From Melastoma dodecandrum (Eukaryota; Streptophyta; Magnoliopsida; Myrtales; Melastomataceae), in assembly GCA_029817715.1 (NCBI GenBank), contig JARUPY010000054.1, positions 62,001 to 126,000 on the forward strand: a stretch of 64,000 nt of DNA, given 5' to 3'. The notes beneath the pieces were generated by a model. It searched no databases. It was not told the origin of the DNA and saw only the letters and a program-made list of their open reading frames with translations. The position numbers and the translations under genes are program-made. Below are positions 34,539 through 48,638 of the stretch, piece after piece (position 1 is the first letter of the stretch; each line of letters opens with the position of its first letter).

Positions 34539-36628
34539 TTAGCCTGATGTGTCGACTTCCTTCCCGTGATCCTCTTCCTGGATGTTTCTCCTGAGTCTTC
34601 TAATCCAAATGTCATAATCCATTGGATAGGGAGTTCCGCAAAGACTGTCGACATAATCAGCAAAAGCTTTCAACACTGTTGACACATCACCGAGCTTCTG
34701 CTGAATCAACCTCCTTGACCAAGATGTCTCTCTCCACTGTAGAGCACCCTCAACGGAATTGAGATCAGGCGAAACCCCGCCACATGCAAAATAAAGCATG
34801 TAGACTAAGCTCTCTGCATCCGATGCAGAGCACAGTTTCCCTTCTTGAAGAGCATATGTCGACGAGTAGTGCAGATTCATCGCAGGGCGATCCCTATCTT
34901 CAAGAATCGCATGTCCCCAGCCTACGAGGACAAAGTAGGGATGTCTCGAACCAGATCTGATGCAAATTACGTTCTCAGGCCGGATGTCTCCATGGCGAAT
35001 GCCAGCAGACGATGCAGTCAAAAGTGCAGCCAGGCAATCGTGGCAACAGCGGATTGCCTCGTTCAGGCCAAATCGATCCTGGGCTACCATTTCAGCAACC
35101 GTTTCTCCAACTGGGCTCGTAATAAGTACTGGTGTCCCACACCAGGGGTGGTCACATTTTCCACCGGAGCTCGGGCGCCTACATTCTTCAGGGTGGATTA
35201 TTCTCCCGGAGGTACTCAACTGAGGGAGAAACTTACTCGACAGTCCTTTCTGCTTCATGATGGTCAGAATTTTGGTTTGCCTCTGTACTTGGTACCATAA
35301 ATTCATGTCTTCCCAAGCGGGTTCCAAACGAGAAGGATGAGAACCGACATAGAGGAAATGAGACTTCCCTGGCTCTTCGACAGGAGATGCTATGTAATAT
35401 AAATGTTCGTTGTTACTCAAGACTTCATTCACACGATAGCCCTTTCGCCAATTTGAATCCTCTATCCATAACACCGATCCGACCTCCAGCCTCAGAATCT
35501 CTTCGGGCTCGATGTTGGCCGATTCCTCTTGAATTTCAACAATTTCAGGTGAAACATTCTGCTGCTGGAACCGAAACATACCATTTCCATTAAGAGTAGC
35601 TTCCCCCAACTGCCTCTCCACTCTTCTCGTCTGAAGCCGAGAACCATGGTCAGCCGCTAAATCTTCAATTGACTGCTTAGGCAGCCCGGCGTATTGCACT
35701 ATACTGTGGAAAGTTGCAAAGAGGACCTGTAGGCAACCGATATCTCCCCAATTAGCATTTCCCAGTTTATTCCATATCCGATCAATCGGAGAGACTGATA
35801 TGCTGCCGTGCTTTGCAATCCAATCAGCCACGCAATCGTATACGGTATTCACATCGAACTCCATCTTATTGACATCCCCTTCGACTTTAACTACGCCGCC
35901 GTACTGCGAATCGACAAGAAGGACGAATGCAGAATTAAAATTCTGAGAGAAAGTTAACCTGCTGACGCTCCGTGACAACAACATGCGGACCCCATAAAAG
36001 AGGGCCTCCCCTAGAACAGAAAGAGAGGGCTGCCTGACGGAGTCCAAGGCATGATTCCCAATGTCAGGCCTCAAGAGAGCCAGTTCGAGCATGTGATCCC
36101 ATTTCCTGTGTGAATGCCTAGGGTTCTTAAGAAACACACCGGTCGCACAAAGGCCTTCAACTTTCCCACTAGCGATTGCTTTCTGAGCTTGGTAAAACTT
36201 AAGGTTCGGACCATACAAACAGGCAACGGAAAACGGCAATGGATCTTGCTGACTCCAAAAGGCTTCCCACAATCCCTTTACACTAGCATGTAAAAAATCT
36301 TCAATTGCTAGAAAAGCGGAAGCTTTCATTGCATTGGCCGCCGATGGATAAACAGCACTGGGCATCCGAATCAGCTGTTCAAATGACACCATTTCTAGGG
36401 CATAGTCAAACTTCTGTAATTCTATTAACTCAAAGGGCACATCAAAAATGGGTTCATTAGGAGCTACATCCTCGGAGATCGATCTAAACCATTGGTCTAG
36501 CTTTTCCGTCAAGATTTCACAACTAACCAATCTGTCAAGAAACTCCTTACGTGATCTAGATCTGGCACTAGATGATACACTGGATCTTTTAGTCCCAGAC
36601 CCCACTGAATCAAGGTCTGGAGATCTAC
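34539..36628 (-). CDS. Kinase-like protein without DFG Asp (5' exon unresolved)
   Basis: One long exon codes for about 696 residues ending ...EEDHGKEVDTSG. The acceptor at 36629 opens with GRSPDLDSVGSGTKRSS in phase, so at least one short 5' exon with the ATG lies upstream; I could not place it. The first 300 residues are helical with no known domain (KEFLDRLVSCEILTEKLDQW, FDVPFELIELQKFDYALEMV). At about 390-440 there is an all-beta stretch (LEVGSVLWIEDSNWRKGYRV). The C-terminal 200 residues are kinase-like: RHGDIRPENVI holds the catalytic-loop HxD and Asn, and the following strand reads VLVGWGHAI where DFG is expected. LCSASDAESLVYMLYF follows like the C-lobe. With no DFG Asp and no visible Gly-rich loop or VAIK Lys, it is probably a pseudokinase. 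I recall similar uncharacterised plant proteins but no studied role. Confidence 0.8.
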
Positions 36629-39600
36629 CTGCAATTACACAAGATAATTAGACTACGTCCTAGGCCACGCCGGGACAAATAACAGCTCAAAACAATAGAA
36701 GATGAAAAAGCAAATTTCATGAAAAATTTGCTAACGAGCAGTTCTTTCTAAACTGAGCTCCCAGACAAAATACTACGAGCATACACCCAGCGATGCTTTC
36801 ACTACGCTGACGACTTCAACAAGCTGGTAACAGCAATCATCCGGAACGTCCCAAGGCAACAAGGGTCTAGCATAAACATTAGATGCTGATGGTCAGGCGG
36901 TGACAAGAAAATCAGATTGGGGATCCGAGCCGAGGACAGCGACCAAGGGATTACCCAATCAAACGTCTAGTATTAAACTCAGCTCATCCGCATTAACAGG
37001 ACTTCAAAAAGTATCCCTACCCTAACCAAGACAACGGCCGCTACCAATCCCTCAGAAACGGGCGATCCAGACATCTGAAATCTGACCTCCACAGAGGGTC
37101 CAAATCGATTCTCCTTCCTTTCCCCACCGAATGGACCACCATCATCAAAGACCGACAACGAAAACCACCTTAAAGTCGAGCAAAAGGGGCGGCATCCCCC
37201 GATCCACCGGCCCAAACTCCAGACCCCCACTGACCAGAGCCCCCCCCCCCCAAAAAAAAAAAAAGGAACACCCCAGACGAGCAGTCAACATGGAAAAAGA
37301 GGAACCGACAACAATTCAAAATACCTTCCATTTCAGAACCCCAATATCGTCTTCCGCCCACTCTTACTCCTTCCTACCTTCCTTCCTCAACTTACGACCT
37401 CGAATTCTCCCACCTCTCCACCTTGCTCAACAGCTACGACTACTACAAGTTGGGAAGGAAGGAAGGAAGGAAGGAAGGGGGGGGAGGGCATCCGGTCGAT
37501 GGAGATCTTTTGTCGCACTTTTTAGCCTTTTGTCGATGGGGAAGGAGGGGGGTTGGAATCGAAAAGGGGCACGGGAAGAAGAAGACACAGCGAGTGAGCG
37601 AGAGAGAGAGAATTAAGATAAATAAAAAAGGCGTCTCCTTTTTTCTTTATGTTTTCCTTCTCCCCTCTCTCTCAGGGACAAAATCAGACAAAAAAACCCA
37701 AAAGGACAAAGTCCATCCCCCTAGTCAGACAGCTCGACCGCACCCCCCGCTATTATTATCATTCCATTCCCTCTTCTTTTTTTTTATTCTTTTACATTTT
37801 CTTTGGAGGTTGTCTTGTTATTTATTCCTTCTCTTCTTTAATCACGGTATGAAATTCATTATCGGAATTTGGCGAACCAAACAGCAACCACCACCCAACC
37901 TCCAAAACCACTATTAATCTTATCCGAATTTAGGTTACCCATTTCGGGATAATTTATCATTTTGTGTAATAATAATAATAGCAATGATGATGATGGGGTT
38001 TGGAGTGCCAGGCAGGCGGTCGGGGTGGTGTGGGCGTGAACGGAACAGAGGAGGTGGAGGAGGAATCATCAATTTTTTTCCCCCCTTTTGATATGTTTGG
38101 GCAGCAGGAGGCCGACCCACGTGGTCCTAAGACTTTATTAATTCCTATTGGGCCCCATGTTTTCCTCATAATGGGCCTCCACTGTCCGAGGCCCATAACA
38201 CACCCAAAATCTAACCCAATCTAAATGATATTGCTCGGACGCCTTCTTTTCCCTCTGGATCATTTTCTTTTCTTTTCTTTTTTTATTTATAAAAAAAAGC
38301 ACACCATTAAATTAGAATTTCAATCGGGTTTGATTTAAAAACAACGGCTACTTCCACCTCAACAAATTTTGAAACCCCCTCAAGTGTTTGTTTACTCCCA
38401 TTCCTAATAGCATATAATTTTGTAAATACCGGCTTGTTACAAATTGAATAACACTTGAAAAGAGGTGGGTGGGGATAATTGAACAATCATCACGGCGGCG
38501 GTGGTGTTAGATAAGCTAAAACCAAATATCGTTATTGCCTAATAATTGGCCAAGAAAAGAAAACTCGTTAGATATTCGGGTTTGTGGGGGGATAATAATT
38601 GAAATTGACAACTTCCAAAGAGGAGTCGGCACAGTGCTACTTAAGGAAATTCCGGTAATCCTAATAATAATAAATGGGGGATGGATGGATGGACCGTTGT
38701 TGTTGATGCCCCTCTCTTTGAATATCAGAATCTCTCGGACACGGACACTCCCGTTCCATGCCAACAACCAACAGTTGAGTCTCTCCTCCTCTTCTTCTTC
38801 TTCTTCGCTTCTTCTTTTTCATGGTAAGAAAATCTACCGAGTGAAGGGAAGGGGACAGATCATGGGGTTATAATAAGATAATTCCATACAGAGTTTCCTT
38901 CCTGTTCTTGAGAACTCTCCTCCCCCTCTTCCCCTTCCGGTTGGTGGTCTATCGTTTTCTCCACAACCCACCTTCATTTTTACGAGTAAATCCCCCTCCC
39001 CGGGGAAATCAAAAGGTGGGATTTTTACCCCTCTTGGGTTTGTAGGGGGTTAAAGGGGCGCATTTGTTTGGTTTCCATTTTTTTTTTTGGGGGGACGGAT
39101 TTTGGGGTTCGCTTTGGATTCCTCCTGTTACGGACGGGCCTTCCTTTCTCTTCGTTGTCTGTTCAAGTGGGGTTCTTGGGCGATCCCCATCTCTTCCACT
39201 CCTTTTTATGGGTGTTTGATTGGGTCTTTTTGTTAGTGTAGAGTGGGTGGTTGAGTGCCGGACCCTCTCGGGGTTTCCGATTCGGCGTTTACTTCCGCCT
39301 ACTTGATTTGGCCGGTTCAAGATCGATGCTTTTTGGGATTTCCCGTTTTGAGGTGGGTTATTGCGGCAAGGGATTAGGATTAGGGTTGGGGGTTCTTTGT
39401 GTCTAGGGATTTGTCGTTCTGGAGTAGGCATTGAGGCGTCAAGTGGTTGATTGACTGCGATTGCATCCTGGGCTTCGTGTATCAGTGCCTGTATTTACTC
39501 AATCTACTTACATTGCCCTTTCTTTTCCCAAGAGGATGATTCTTGTCTCACTGAGTTTGTGAGTGAGAATGTTGCTCGAGGCTGTGGTTGCGAGTAGTCA

Positions 39601-39826
39601 TGTTTGGGTGCTTAGTGAATGGACATTCAGTGCTTCATGAGTTTAGTTGTAGGGATTTGAAACCAACCACTTAATTGGTCCGATGATTGCTTGTGCTGCA
39701 GATCTCAGCTCTTCTACTGTTGGAAGCTTTCTTTCTGGAAGATTTCGGGACTCTAACTTCTGAATCCACATCTCACTAATAAGGAGCATACGTTTCTTTG
39801 CTTTCTGCTCATATTATTTTTTCGTC
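36629..39826. other. Spacer with upstream exons of both flanking genes
   Basis: The left part (36629-37450) should hold the 5' exon and promoter of the kinase-like gene; a short MSGSPVSEGL reading at about 37073 is one untested option. The middle part is AT-rich with polypyrimidine runs (GGAA repeats at 37452-37480). The right part (about 39000-39826) is T/G-rich and looks like the leader and leader introns of the UBC22 gene. No other gene seen. Confidence 0.4.
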
Positions 39827-41557
39827 ATGGTAAGCATGAACTGCATGGGGATTCAATATCAATTTTTTCCTCTTGGGCTGTTCCCTCATGAGGTTCTCTG
39901 AGTGATAAAGTGGATAAATCTTAAATCATTTGTAGATTTATTGACCCATTAAAGATGTCAGTGGACATCTTAACGATGATTCCACGTATATTTTTCTGTT
40001 CTTAATTGTTTTCTGATACAATGTAAAAGAAAATTAACAAAAAACAGTAGGGCAGCTAAAAGCTCATTTAGAAATATGTTGCTCTTGGATGACTCTCTTT
40101 TCCCCCATCTTTCTTTGCACTGGAGTCATATACCAATCACAGAGTCGATTAGTCTCTGAATATGTTTTTTAGAGGTTTATATATCTTTTAGTCCAATTTC
40201 TTAGAACAGAACTATTTATACAGGCGACGAATGAAAATCTTCCCCCAAATGTTGTAAAGCAACTTGTGAAAGAGTTGAAGAACCTTGATGAATCGCCTCC
40301 TGAAGGCATAAAAGTGGTAGTGAATGAGGATAACTTTTCAACCATATATGCCGATATCGAAGGACCAGGTGTTTACCATTCTTCATTGTTGTCTAGTTTG
40401 TGATACTGTGTTATGAGACCAGCCAGTGTCATGATTCTCACACGTGCCTTTTGGATGTTCCATTTTAGCCGGGACTCCATATGAGAATGGTATATTCCGA
40501 ATGAAGTTGATATTGTCTCAGGACTTCCCACAGTCCCCTCCTAAAGGTATGTATTTCTTTAACCACCAATCTTGGGAAATTGTTTCTGTATGTCTTTTGG
40601 AGGTGAAAGCAAGTCAGGGAACATTTGATTCATGGGCGTAACAGAAATCATGTGATATGATAATTTTGAGAAATGGGGTTTTCGCTGAGGTCCATGTGCC
40701 ATTTTGCAGGTTACTTTCTAACCAAGATTTTCCATCCCAATATTGCTACCAATGGTGAAATCTGCGTCAACACATTGAAGAAGGACTGGAATCCTAGTCT
40801 CGGCCTCCGTCATGTTCTTCTTGTAAGCTTTGTCTCTGCCTATTCTGGTTATCAGTAAGATCTTCTCACGAGGAGCTCTTCCTGGATCAGCTTTTTCTTT
40901 ATCATGTCCATTTTCAGGTGGTTAGGTGCTTACTGATTGAGCCATTTCCAGAGTCAGCTCTTAATGAACAGGCTGGCAAGATGCTACTTGAGAATTATGA
41001 AGAGTATGCCAGGCATGCTAGGTGATGACGAGTTGTTATCTTGTTCCTCTTATTATTCATGGGTCCAGGAACTGTCTGCTTTACATGTTAGGTGTCAGAC
41101 TGCTATGAGACAACTTGTGTTCTGTTTTTGAAAATTGCCACCACAATGAAGCTACTCCGTGGGACCTCACGTTATAATTTTGTTTCTTGCGATCTGACTG
41201 TGTTATCTTGCGATCTTCAGACTTTTGACAGGCATTCATGCGTTAAAACCAAAACCAAAGATCATACCGACAAAAGCATTGACTACGGATCAAAGTAATG
41301 GTGGAAATCTCAGTCAAGACCAAAAGAACTTGGCCCCCACGCTACCTCTAGCATCCAACTTGGCTCCAGCTACAGGAAAGGCTGCTGGCGGACTGGAGCC
41401 ATTGCTGCCCGTCAATCAACCAATAACTGAGGCTGGCGTTGGCGGGTCAACTGCTGCCATGGTAAATACTGGCCAGACGAAGGAATCTGGGTTGGCCAAA
41501 GTTCAGACAGACAAGAAGAAGATTGATGCAAGGAAGAAGAGCTTAAAAAGACTGTAG
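39827..41557 (+). CDS. UBC22: Ubiquitin-conjugating enzyme E2 22
   Basis: Six exons: 39827-39829 (only the ATG), 40224-40368, 40469-40546, 40710-40822, 40918-41021 and 41221-41557. They give 259 residues. The start [20 protein letters not shown] matches plant UBC22. The UBC fold follows, with HPN at residues 84-86 and catalytic Cys94 in [13 protein letters not shown]. The family features [20 protein letters not shown] and [20 protein letters not shown] are present. The tail (about 160-259) is Ser/Ala/Pro-rich and ends in the Lys-rich [15 protein letters not shown], as in UBE2S-type enzymes. Arabidopsis UBC22 builds Lys11-linked chains and is needed in female gametophyte and cell-division control. 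An intron right after the ATG is unusual but leaves the frame intact. It converges with the calmodulin gene. Confidence 0.95.
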
Positions 41558-42287
41558 AAGCAGCCTAAAAGAAATGGGCAGGGCTTTTGCTATTGCTGTT
41601 AAGTTATCTTCCTAGTTACAACTGGTCGAAGCGATCGCAGAGCATTGTATCGGTACTGCATTGTCTTTCGCAGCTGTGAGTCGCTTGTATCGGTACTGTA
41701 TTAGCTATCTCTGTTCTGGATCCTGTCGCATCATTTTTTCAATAATCTGCCGCAAACTGGAAAAAATGCAACGGCTGGGTGGTCCAATCTACCAAGTTCC
41801 TTTCAAGGATAAGGGTTGGCTAATGATTCTATCAAGGCCACTTCCAACATCATCCGCCCATGATCTCATTCGACAACAGGATTGGACAGAAAGTCACGGG
41901 CAACTGGTTAAACACATACTAGAAAGAACCATGAGAACACAACTGGCAATCATGACGACAGAGACATAACAAGAGATCTAAAGATCCAATGAGATTAAAA
42001 ATATCTGAGGACACAACCAACCCACACACACCATAAACCAGGCATCCCCACAAACATGAAGGAGATGATGACAAGAAAGGACCCAACTCCTAAACCTTGA
42101 GACAACACTAAGACAAGAATGGTGAAAGAAATAGAAGAAGAAAACACAGGTAGATACTAATAACAGGACCTCCGCCTATATATCAGTAAGCCCCATTTCG
42201 TTACCCTTCTCTTCCCGTTTCCCTTTTTTTTCTGGGGATTTTGAAATTACTTTAGAATTGAGTAAGCTTCGGTTGATGGGACCAGGA
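41558..42287. other. Shared 3' interval between convergent UBC22 and calmodulin
   Basis: 730 bases contain the two 3' UTRs. No gene seen. Confidence 0.5.
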
Positions 42288-42925
42288 TCACTTGGCCATC
42301 ATCACCTTGACGAACTCCTCATAGTTTATTTGACCGTCCCCATCGACGTCGGCCTCCCTGACCATCTCGTCCACCTCCTCATCTGTGAGCTTCTCCCCGA
42401 GGTTGGTCATCACGTGACGGAGCTCGGCGGCGGATATGAAACCGTTCTGGTCCTTGTCAAACACCCGAAAGGCCTCCTTGAGCTCCTCTTCGGAGTCGGT
42501 ATCCTTCATCTTCCGAGCCATGAGGTTGAGGAACTCGGGGAAGTCGATGGTCCCATTGCCATCGGCGTCGACCTCATTGATCATGTCCTGGAGCTCCGCC
42601 TCTGTGGGGTTCTGACCCAAGGACCGCATCACGGTGCCGAGCTCCTTGGTGGTGATGCAACCTGCGACACGCCCACGTCACACAAAGATCAAAATTTTCA
42701 CACCCCCACGGATCTATTAACCCCAACACCTTCCGACCCATTTCGATTCCCCCCACCCCCCTCCCCCCCCAAAAAAAAAAAACCAGGGAAGATCAATAAT
42801 CCCCACGAACAATCAGAAAGGAAGAAGAGGGGATAAAACATATACATACCATCGCCGTCCTTGTCGAACAAGCTGAAGGCTTCCTTGAACTCGGAGATCT
42901 GGTCGTCCGTCAACTGATCCGCCAT
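42288..42925 (-). CDS. CAM: Calmodulin
   Basis: Two exons (42850-42925 and 42288-42661) code for the canonical 149 residues starting [20 protein letters not shown] and ending [10 protein letters not shown]. The intron falls inside the first Ca2+ loop ([13 protein letters not shown]), the conserved plant calmodulin position. All four EF-hand loops are complete: [36 protein letters not shown] and [12 protein letters not shown]. Plant calmodulin relays cytosolic and nuclear Ca2+ signals to kinases, channels and transcription factors. The C-terminus lacks a CaaX box, so it is the soluble form. Several loci in a plant genome encode near-identical protein, so the exact paralogue cannot be named. 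Confidence 0.98.
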
Positions 42926-43003
42926 TCCTCCTTTTCCCAAACCCAAATCTCAAGATCGTCGGTTTCTCGGGGGATGTAATTTGGTTTTGGGACGAATAGA
43001 TAG

Positions 43004-43010
43004 ATTTATA
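43004..43010 (-). promoter_or_regulatory. TATA box of the calmodulin gene
   Basis: On the minus strand the bases read TATAAAT, about 80 bases upstream of the ATG. This implies a 5' UTR of roughly 50 bases. Confidence 0.5.
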
Positions 43011-45129
43011 TGAATCTAACGATCCGGATCGAGTTGGCCTTTTTGGTCATGCTTACAAATTTTGCCCGTTTTGCCCCTTCCAATCCCTCTCGCTCCCTTA
43101 CTTTTTCCCATTTATTTATTTCCCCTATTTTCTTACCTCCCCGCCCTCCTTCCTTTTTCCTTATAATAACGTTACTTACTTCAGATTTGTTTAAAATTTG
43201 AACAAATTTCTTTCTTTTGTTTAAGATTTCGTTAATATCATTGTGTGGTCCCCAAAGAAATCTTTGAAATGACATGTTGGGGGGGGGGGCCCACATTTCT
43301 TCCTCTTGAGGTCTTTTTAAAAGTCCGAGTCTCAAGTCAACAGAAGACCATAAACCCAAAGTATGCGATGCAATGTATCTTGATAACCCAAAGTAGACTA
43401 CAATTTTTAAATCGGCAGAAAGATTCCGAATTTTTTTGTGATGTGTTTTTTTATTAGAAATGGACGGCTACCAATGATTCTCGCTTTTGGTCTGCTCAGT
43501 CATCTTAAAAAAAAAAAAAAAAACAGACGATGGATATATTTTTTTAACGTATTAAAAAAAAAAGGAGTGGTTAACCAATGGGAGCGTACGCGGTCCTTAC
43601 GCGGTGCCACGTGCCTTCTCAAGGGCCCTCCACGTCATTCACAACTGCAGGGAGAAGTCGATTTACCGGAATTACCCCCCAGCCACCGTTGGTTTACCGA
43701 TCTGTGCCCCTATTGGGCATGGGCCCAATATCTCGTGAGTCCTCCTCCCTTTGTATTGGAAATGGGATGATAGCGCATGCCTGGCTCTGCAGAGGTCGGG
43801 AATAACGGAGAAAGCAGTCCGACGACTAACTGCAGCCTCATTTATTTGATTTTCTCACCCCCGACTACGACCCGGTCCGAGGGACCCGATTCTTACCACG
43901 GACTGGTTTAGCAGAAGAAGCAGACCCAAGTCTGCATTTGCACGGCACCCCGAGTCAGTCAACATAAGGAAAGGGTTGTAATACACTCATCGTTGAATTC
44001 TAAGATGGAGCACGAGGACATGGACATTCTTTATTGAAGGTGCGGTGTCGATCACCATCGTGTGAAGAGGGCCATGTAACTTTGGCAGGAAGGGGAAAAT
44101 CGACAGCAGCAGGGTTGACAACAATCACAACTAGTCAAAGAATCAACTCTGTGATCATTGAAGAGAGCTGGCAATACAACACCACGTGGATGATGGGTTT
44201 ACCGTTCCACATCTGGGAAATCATTCGCACCACTTCGATGGTCGAGTCGTCGACATGAGGTCATCAGGGGAGCGGGTCTAGAAACTCGCGTCGTCCGATC
44301 CGAAGTCGAAGGGTGTGCGTACAAAAAGTTCCAATAGACTTTGTTCAAGAAAGCTTGTATCGCGTCGCCGAATTCATATTTTGTTTCATATCGGTTGAAT
44401 TCGTTCTTATCAAAGTCATGATGGCTTACAAACTTAATAACACTCGGTTGATATAGAAGCAACTAGGGGTCTATTGAAGCCAATATACCACAATTGAATG
44501 TAGAGAAAATAGTTCGTTCAGGCTTTTATAGACCCCTAATTGTAATCGCATGTTGATTTTTGGAACTCTATAGACCATTATATACAAGGTCGAACTGTTT
44601 TTACGATACTACTATATATAAGGTCGATCTTTTTATGTTTCCAACACGAGACTTGAGATTGCCCAGTTTTAATTGTAATCCTTTTCATACGAATGGACTG
44701 GAGAAACACATCGAGCAAATGGTGATAGGAAAAATAATCGTGGAACTAAAGACTATGATTGATGGCAATCGGATAAGACAAACGAAAAACACATCGAGCG
44801 AAGATTGACGGACGAGGGTTCGTAGAATGAAAGAGATGCGAGTCATCAACCAGTCAGGAGGAATCCACGACGCTTCGACGAGCTTGATCTCTGACTTCTC
44901 CAAGAAATTTGTCGTTTTCTCGGCCCGCTTCGGTAAAAGACACGCGAATGTAAATTGGGTCCGGATATTCTCACTGGGAAAAGTAACGGAGATGGGTTCG
45001 ATTCAAAGCCCAAGAGGAGGCTCCGGTAATAACTATAAGTTAGTATCTAGAGTAGCCCTACTGAGCTCCCACTTGTCAACCTGCCCTTCGCCTCCTCCTC
45101 CGTCGCCGCTGCCGACGACCACCACCACC
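43011..45129. other. Spacer between calmodulin and HINT1 genes
   Basis: AT-rich DNA with poly-A at 43508-43523 and a G11 run near 43280. CATCGAGC-containing direct repeats lie near 44710 and 44790. No gene or RNA gene is supported; the last 200 bases are the HINT1 promoter and leader. Confidence 0.45.
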
Positions 45130-46483
<1,354 letters not shown>

Positions 46484-46864
46484 GATGGAATTGCAATAAC
46501 TTGGGAGGGATGATAGTTCCCCTTTTCTACTTGTTTTCTTCTGAAAGTGAATGTCTTCATTCTGGCTCCTGTCTGGATGATATGGATCACCATTCATAAC
46601 CGTTAATCTATGCAGATGAATAGACCTGCTTATCCTATTGTTGTAAGAATCTGGTTATTCCAGACTTGAAAGCATCATACAGGAAAATGTCAGACTTTGT
46701 TGTGTATATGATGTCTGAATGGGGTTGGATTATCAGAGTATTATTGTCTTCGGACAAAAAGTCTGTATGAGGGCAACTGAAGCATTACATTGAAGAGTCT
46801 CATACTTGTAAGCTTCTTGAACAAAGTGCTTGCAGAACGAAATTAGTTGGTGTGGTACAATATC
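46484..46864. other. Shared 3' interval between HINT1 and PLAC8 genes
   Basis: Three-prime flanks of two convergent genes; nothing else seen. Confidence 0.5.
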
Positions 46865-47827
46865 CTATTCCTTTGGAGGAGATTCCATCGTCTGCATAGG
46901 TGGAGCAATTACTGCCGTCGATGATAGATCGTGGCTAGGATCAGCAGACCGTTCCCGTATCTCTCTGTATTCTTGACAAACAGCACACAAGTGGCAGAAG
47001 AAGTGTGTTACAAAGTCCCCGCACGGTGCTTCCTACATACGTGAAATCTTGGATCACACAAACAGCACCAGCAGGAAACAATCCTGGTTCGAAGTACAAT
47101 AATAGTTTTTGTCATGGTACCATACATACCTCCAGGCCATACTTCGACCTCAGAGCTTTGCGGTAACTGCAAGCATAACACGCCACTAAACACCCAGGAA
47201 GTCCCAACAAGATACCGTCAGTTAGCAAGCAACATCCAGCATTGACAAGACTCCACAAGAGGAAATGGGTGGTGCATGATCCCATCAGAGTTCCAGAACC
47301 GAGAAATTCCGCATTCTTTCCAAATAGGTAGCAAGGACAGATCAAGCCTATACAGCCTGAAAATTCAGATGTCAATAACCCAAGAATCAGTAAAATGACA
47401 ACACCGTTAATCCCCTTTCGGATGATGCGCTGAAAACTCAAATGCAGTTACCATACTGTCATCATCTCTAAGTATTCCAAGATTAAGGTTAGACACGAGT
47501 CACGGCCGAAGTTTTTATGACACGGAGGAACTTGACGGGCAAAATTGTCTTATAGAATTTCAAGATGACAAAGAAGCACCACCAGGTCAGGCAACTATCC
47601 AAATGCGCCTCTAAACCAGATAAATCACAAGGTCAGGGAACAAGTAGCATACAGCTAGGAATGTCGTCGCAACAAGCACAAATCCCAGAAGACCATTGTG
47701 CCGATCCTCCAGCCGCCGCCCGCTGAACGGGAACTTCCTCTACCATCGGAACGGTCGAGGCATCGGGATCCGATTGTCCCAGCGGAATATACGCAGGTGG
47801 AACGTAACCGCCTCCATTCTCCATCAC
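46865..47827 (-). CDS. PLAC8 / cell number regulator family protein
   Basis: Three exons (47653-47827, 47130-47356, 46865-47032) give 189 residues. The start is MMENGGGYVPPAY (47827, or the next ATG at 47824). The N-terminal 60 residues are Pro/Ala-rich. The PLAC8 domain begins at SSGICACCDDIPSC and holds the family signature CCIGLICPC (CCxxxxCPC). Two membrane-like stretches follow (FLLWSLVNAGCCLLTDGILL and LPGCLVACYACS). The second Cys-rich part is DFVTHFFCHLCAVCQEYREI. Members include the FW2.2 and CNR organ-size regulators and the PCR cadmium-resistance exporters. This protein is closer to the CNR8/MCA-C-like group by its short tail, but function cannot be set from sequence. Plasma-membrane location is usual. 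Confidence 0.9.
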
Positions 47828-48638
47828 TACTTTGACGCTCTACGCCTACACCGACGAAGGAAGCCCCAGGCAGCGAAACAAAATCAACAACGCAACCCAA
47901 AATCGACTTAACCATGGACTCGCAACATCAATCAACATACGGCGCTAACGTGAAGGGGAAGAATCCAGAACAGTTATGGGGCCATTCACGAAATCCCTCT
48001 CCGCCGGTCCAACGATTGGGCGTCCTCGACGAGATTGGTCGATAAGTTGTCTTGGAATTCAGTCCTGAGGGAGACGGATCGAATTAGGGGGGCTTACGAT
48101 TCTGACCGACAAAACCGACGGAGGGGACAGCTGCGCCTTCTCTTGCCTTCCTCGTAAGGAAATGAGTTTTTTTTTTTTTTGTCTTTTAGCGGCAGGAAAT
48201 TCAAGTCCGGATTAATTTAAGTAAAAACATGATTGAACACGGAGCTTTGTGATACGAGTAGTTTTAAAAAAGTAATGCGAAAATGAAGAAATTTTTTTTT
48301 TATTCTTCTATTTTTTTTTTGTTGTCGAATAATTCTTTACAAAAATTTACAAATTTCGCTTTTTAGAATTAGGATTTTTTTGCATTTTTAATGTCGTTTG
48401 CGTTGGAGATTTTAGAACATATCTCATAATTTTTTTAAAAACAAACAACATAAAACGGCATTCGTGGATACAGTCGAAAATTCTGCATGTATATACATTT
48501 GAAAAGCACCCGCGATAAAAAGGAAAGCACGGAATGCTCCTCGGACTGGTAGAGTTCGAACCGGGAGACCGTCTCGATTGCAAACTGATGCCTCGAAAGA
48601 AAGAAAATCTCGTACTGTGAAGCATGCTGCAGACAGAG
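47828..48638. other. Spacer and PLAC8 promoter side
   Basis: PLAC8 leader and promoter, then AT-rich DNA with poly-T runs (48168-48180, 48292-48300). No gene seen. Confidence 0.45.

Noticed and set aside
42258..42836. 192-codon plus-strand frame
   Set aside because: Antisense of calmodulin exon 2 and intron.
48540..48620. GGTTCGAAC-like box resembling a tRNA B box (minus strand)
   Set aside because: No A box and no acceptor stem around it; it lies in the 3' region just beyond the MATE remnant's stop.
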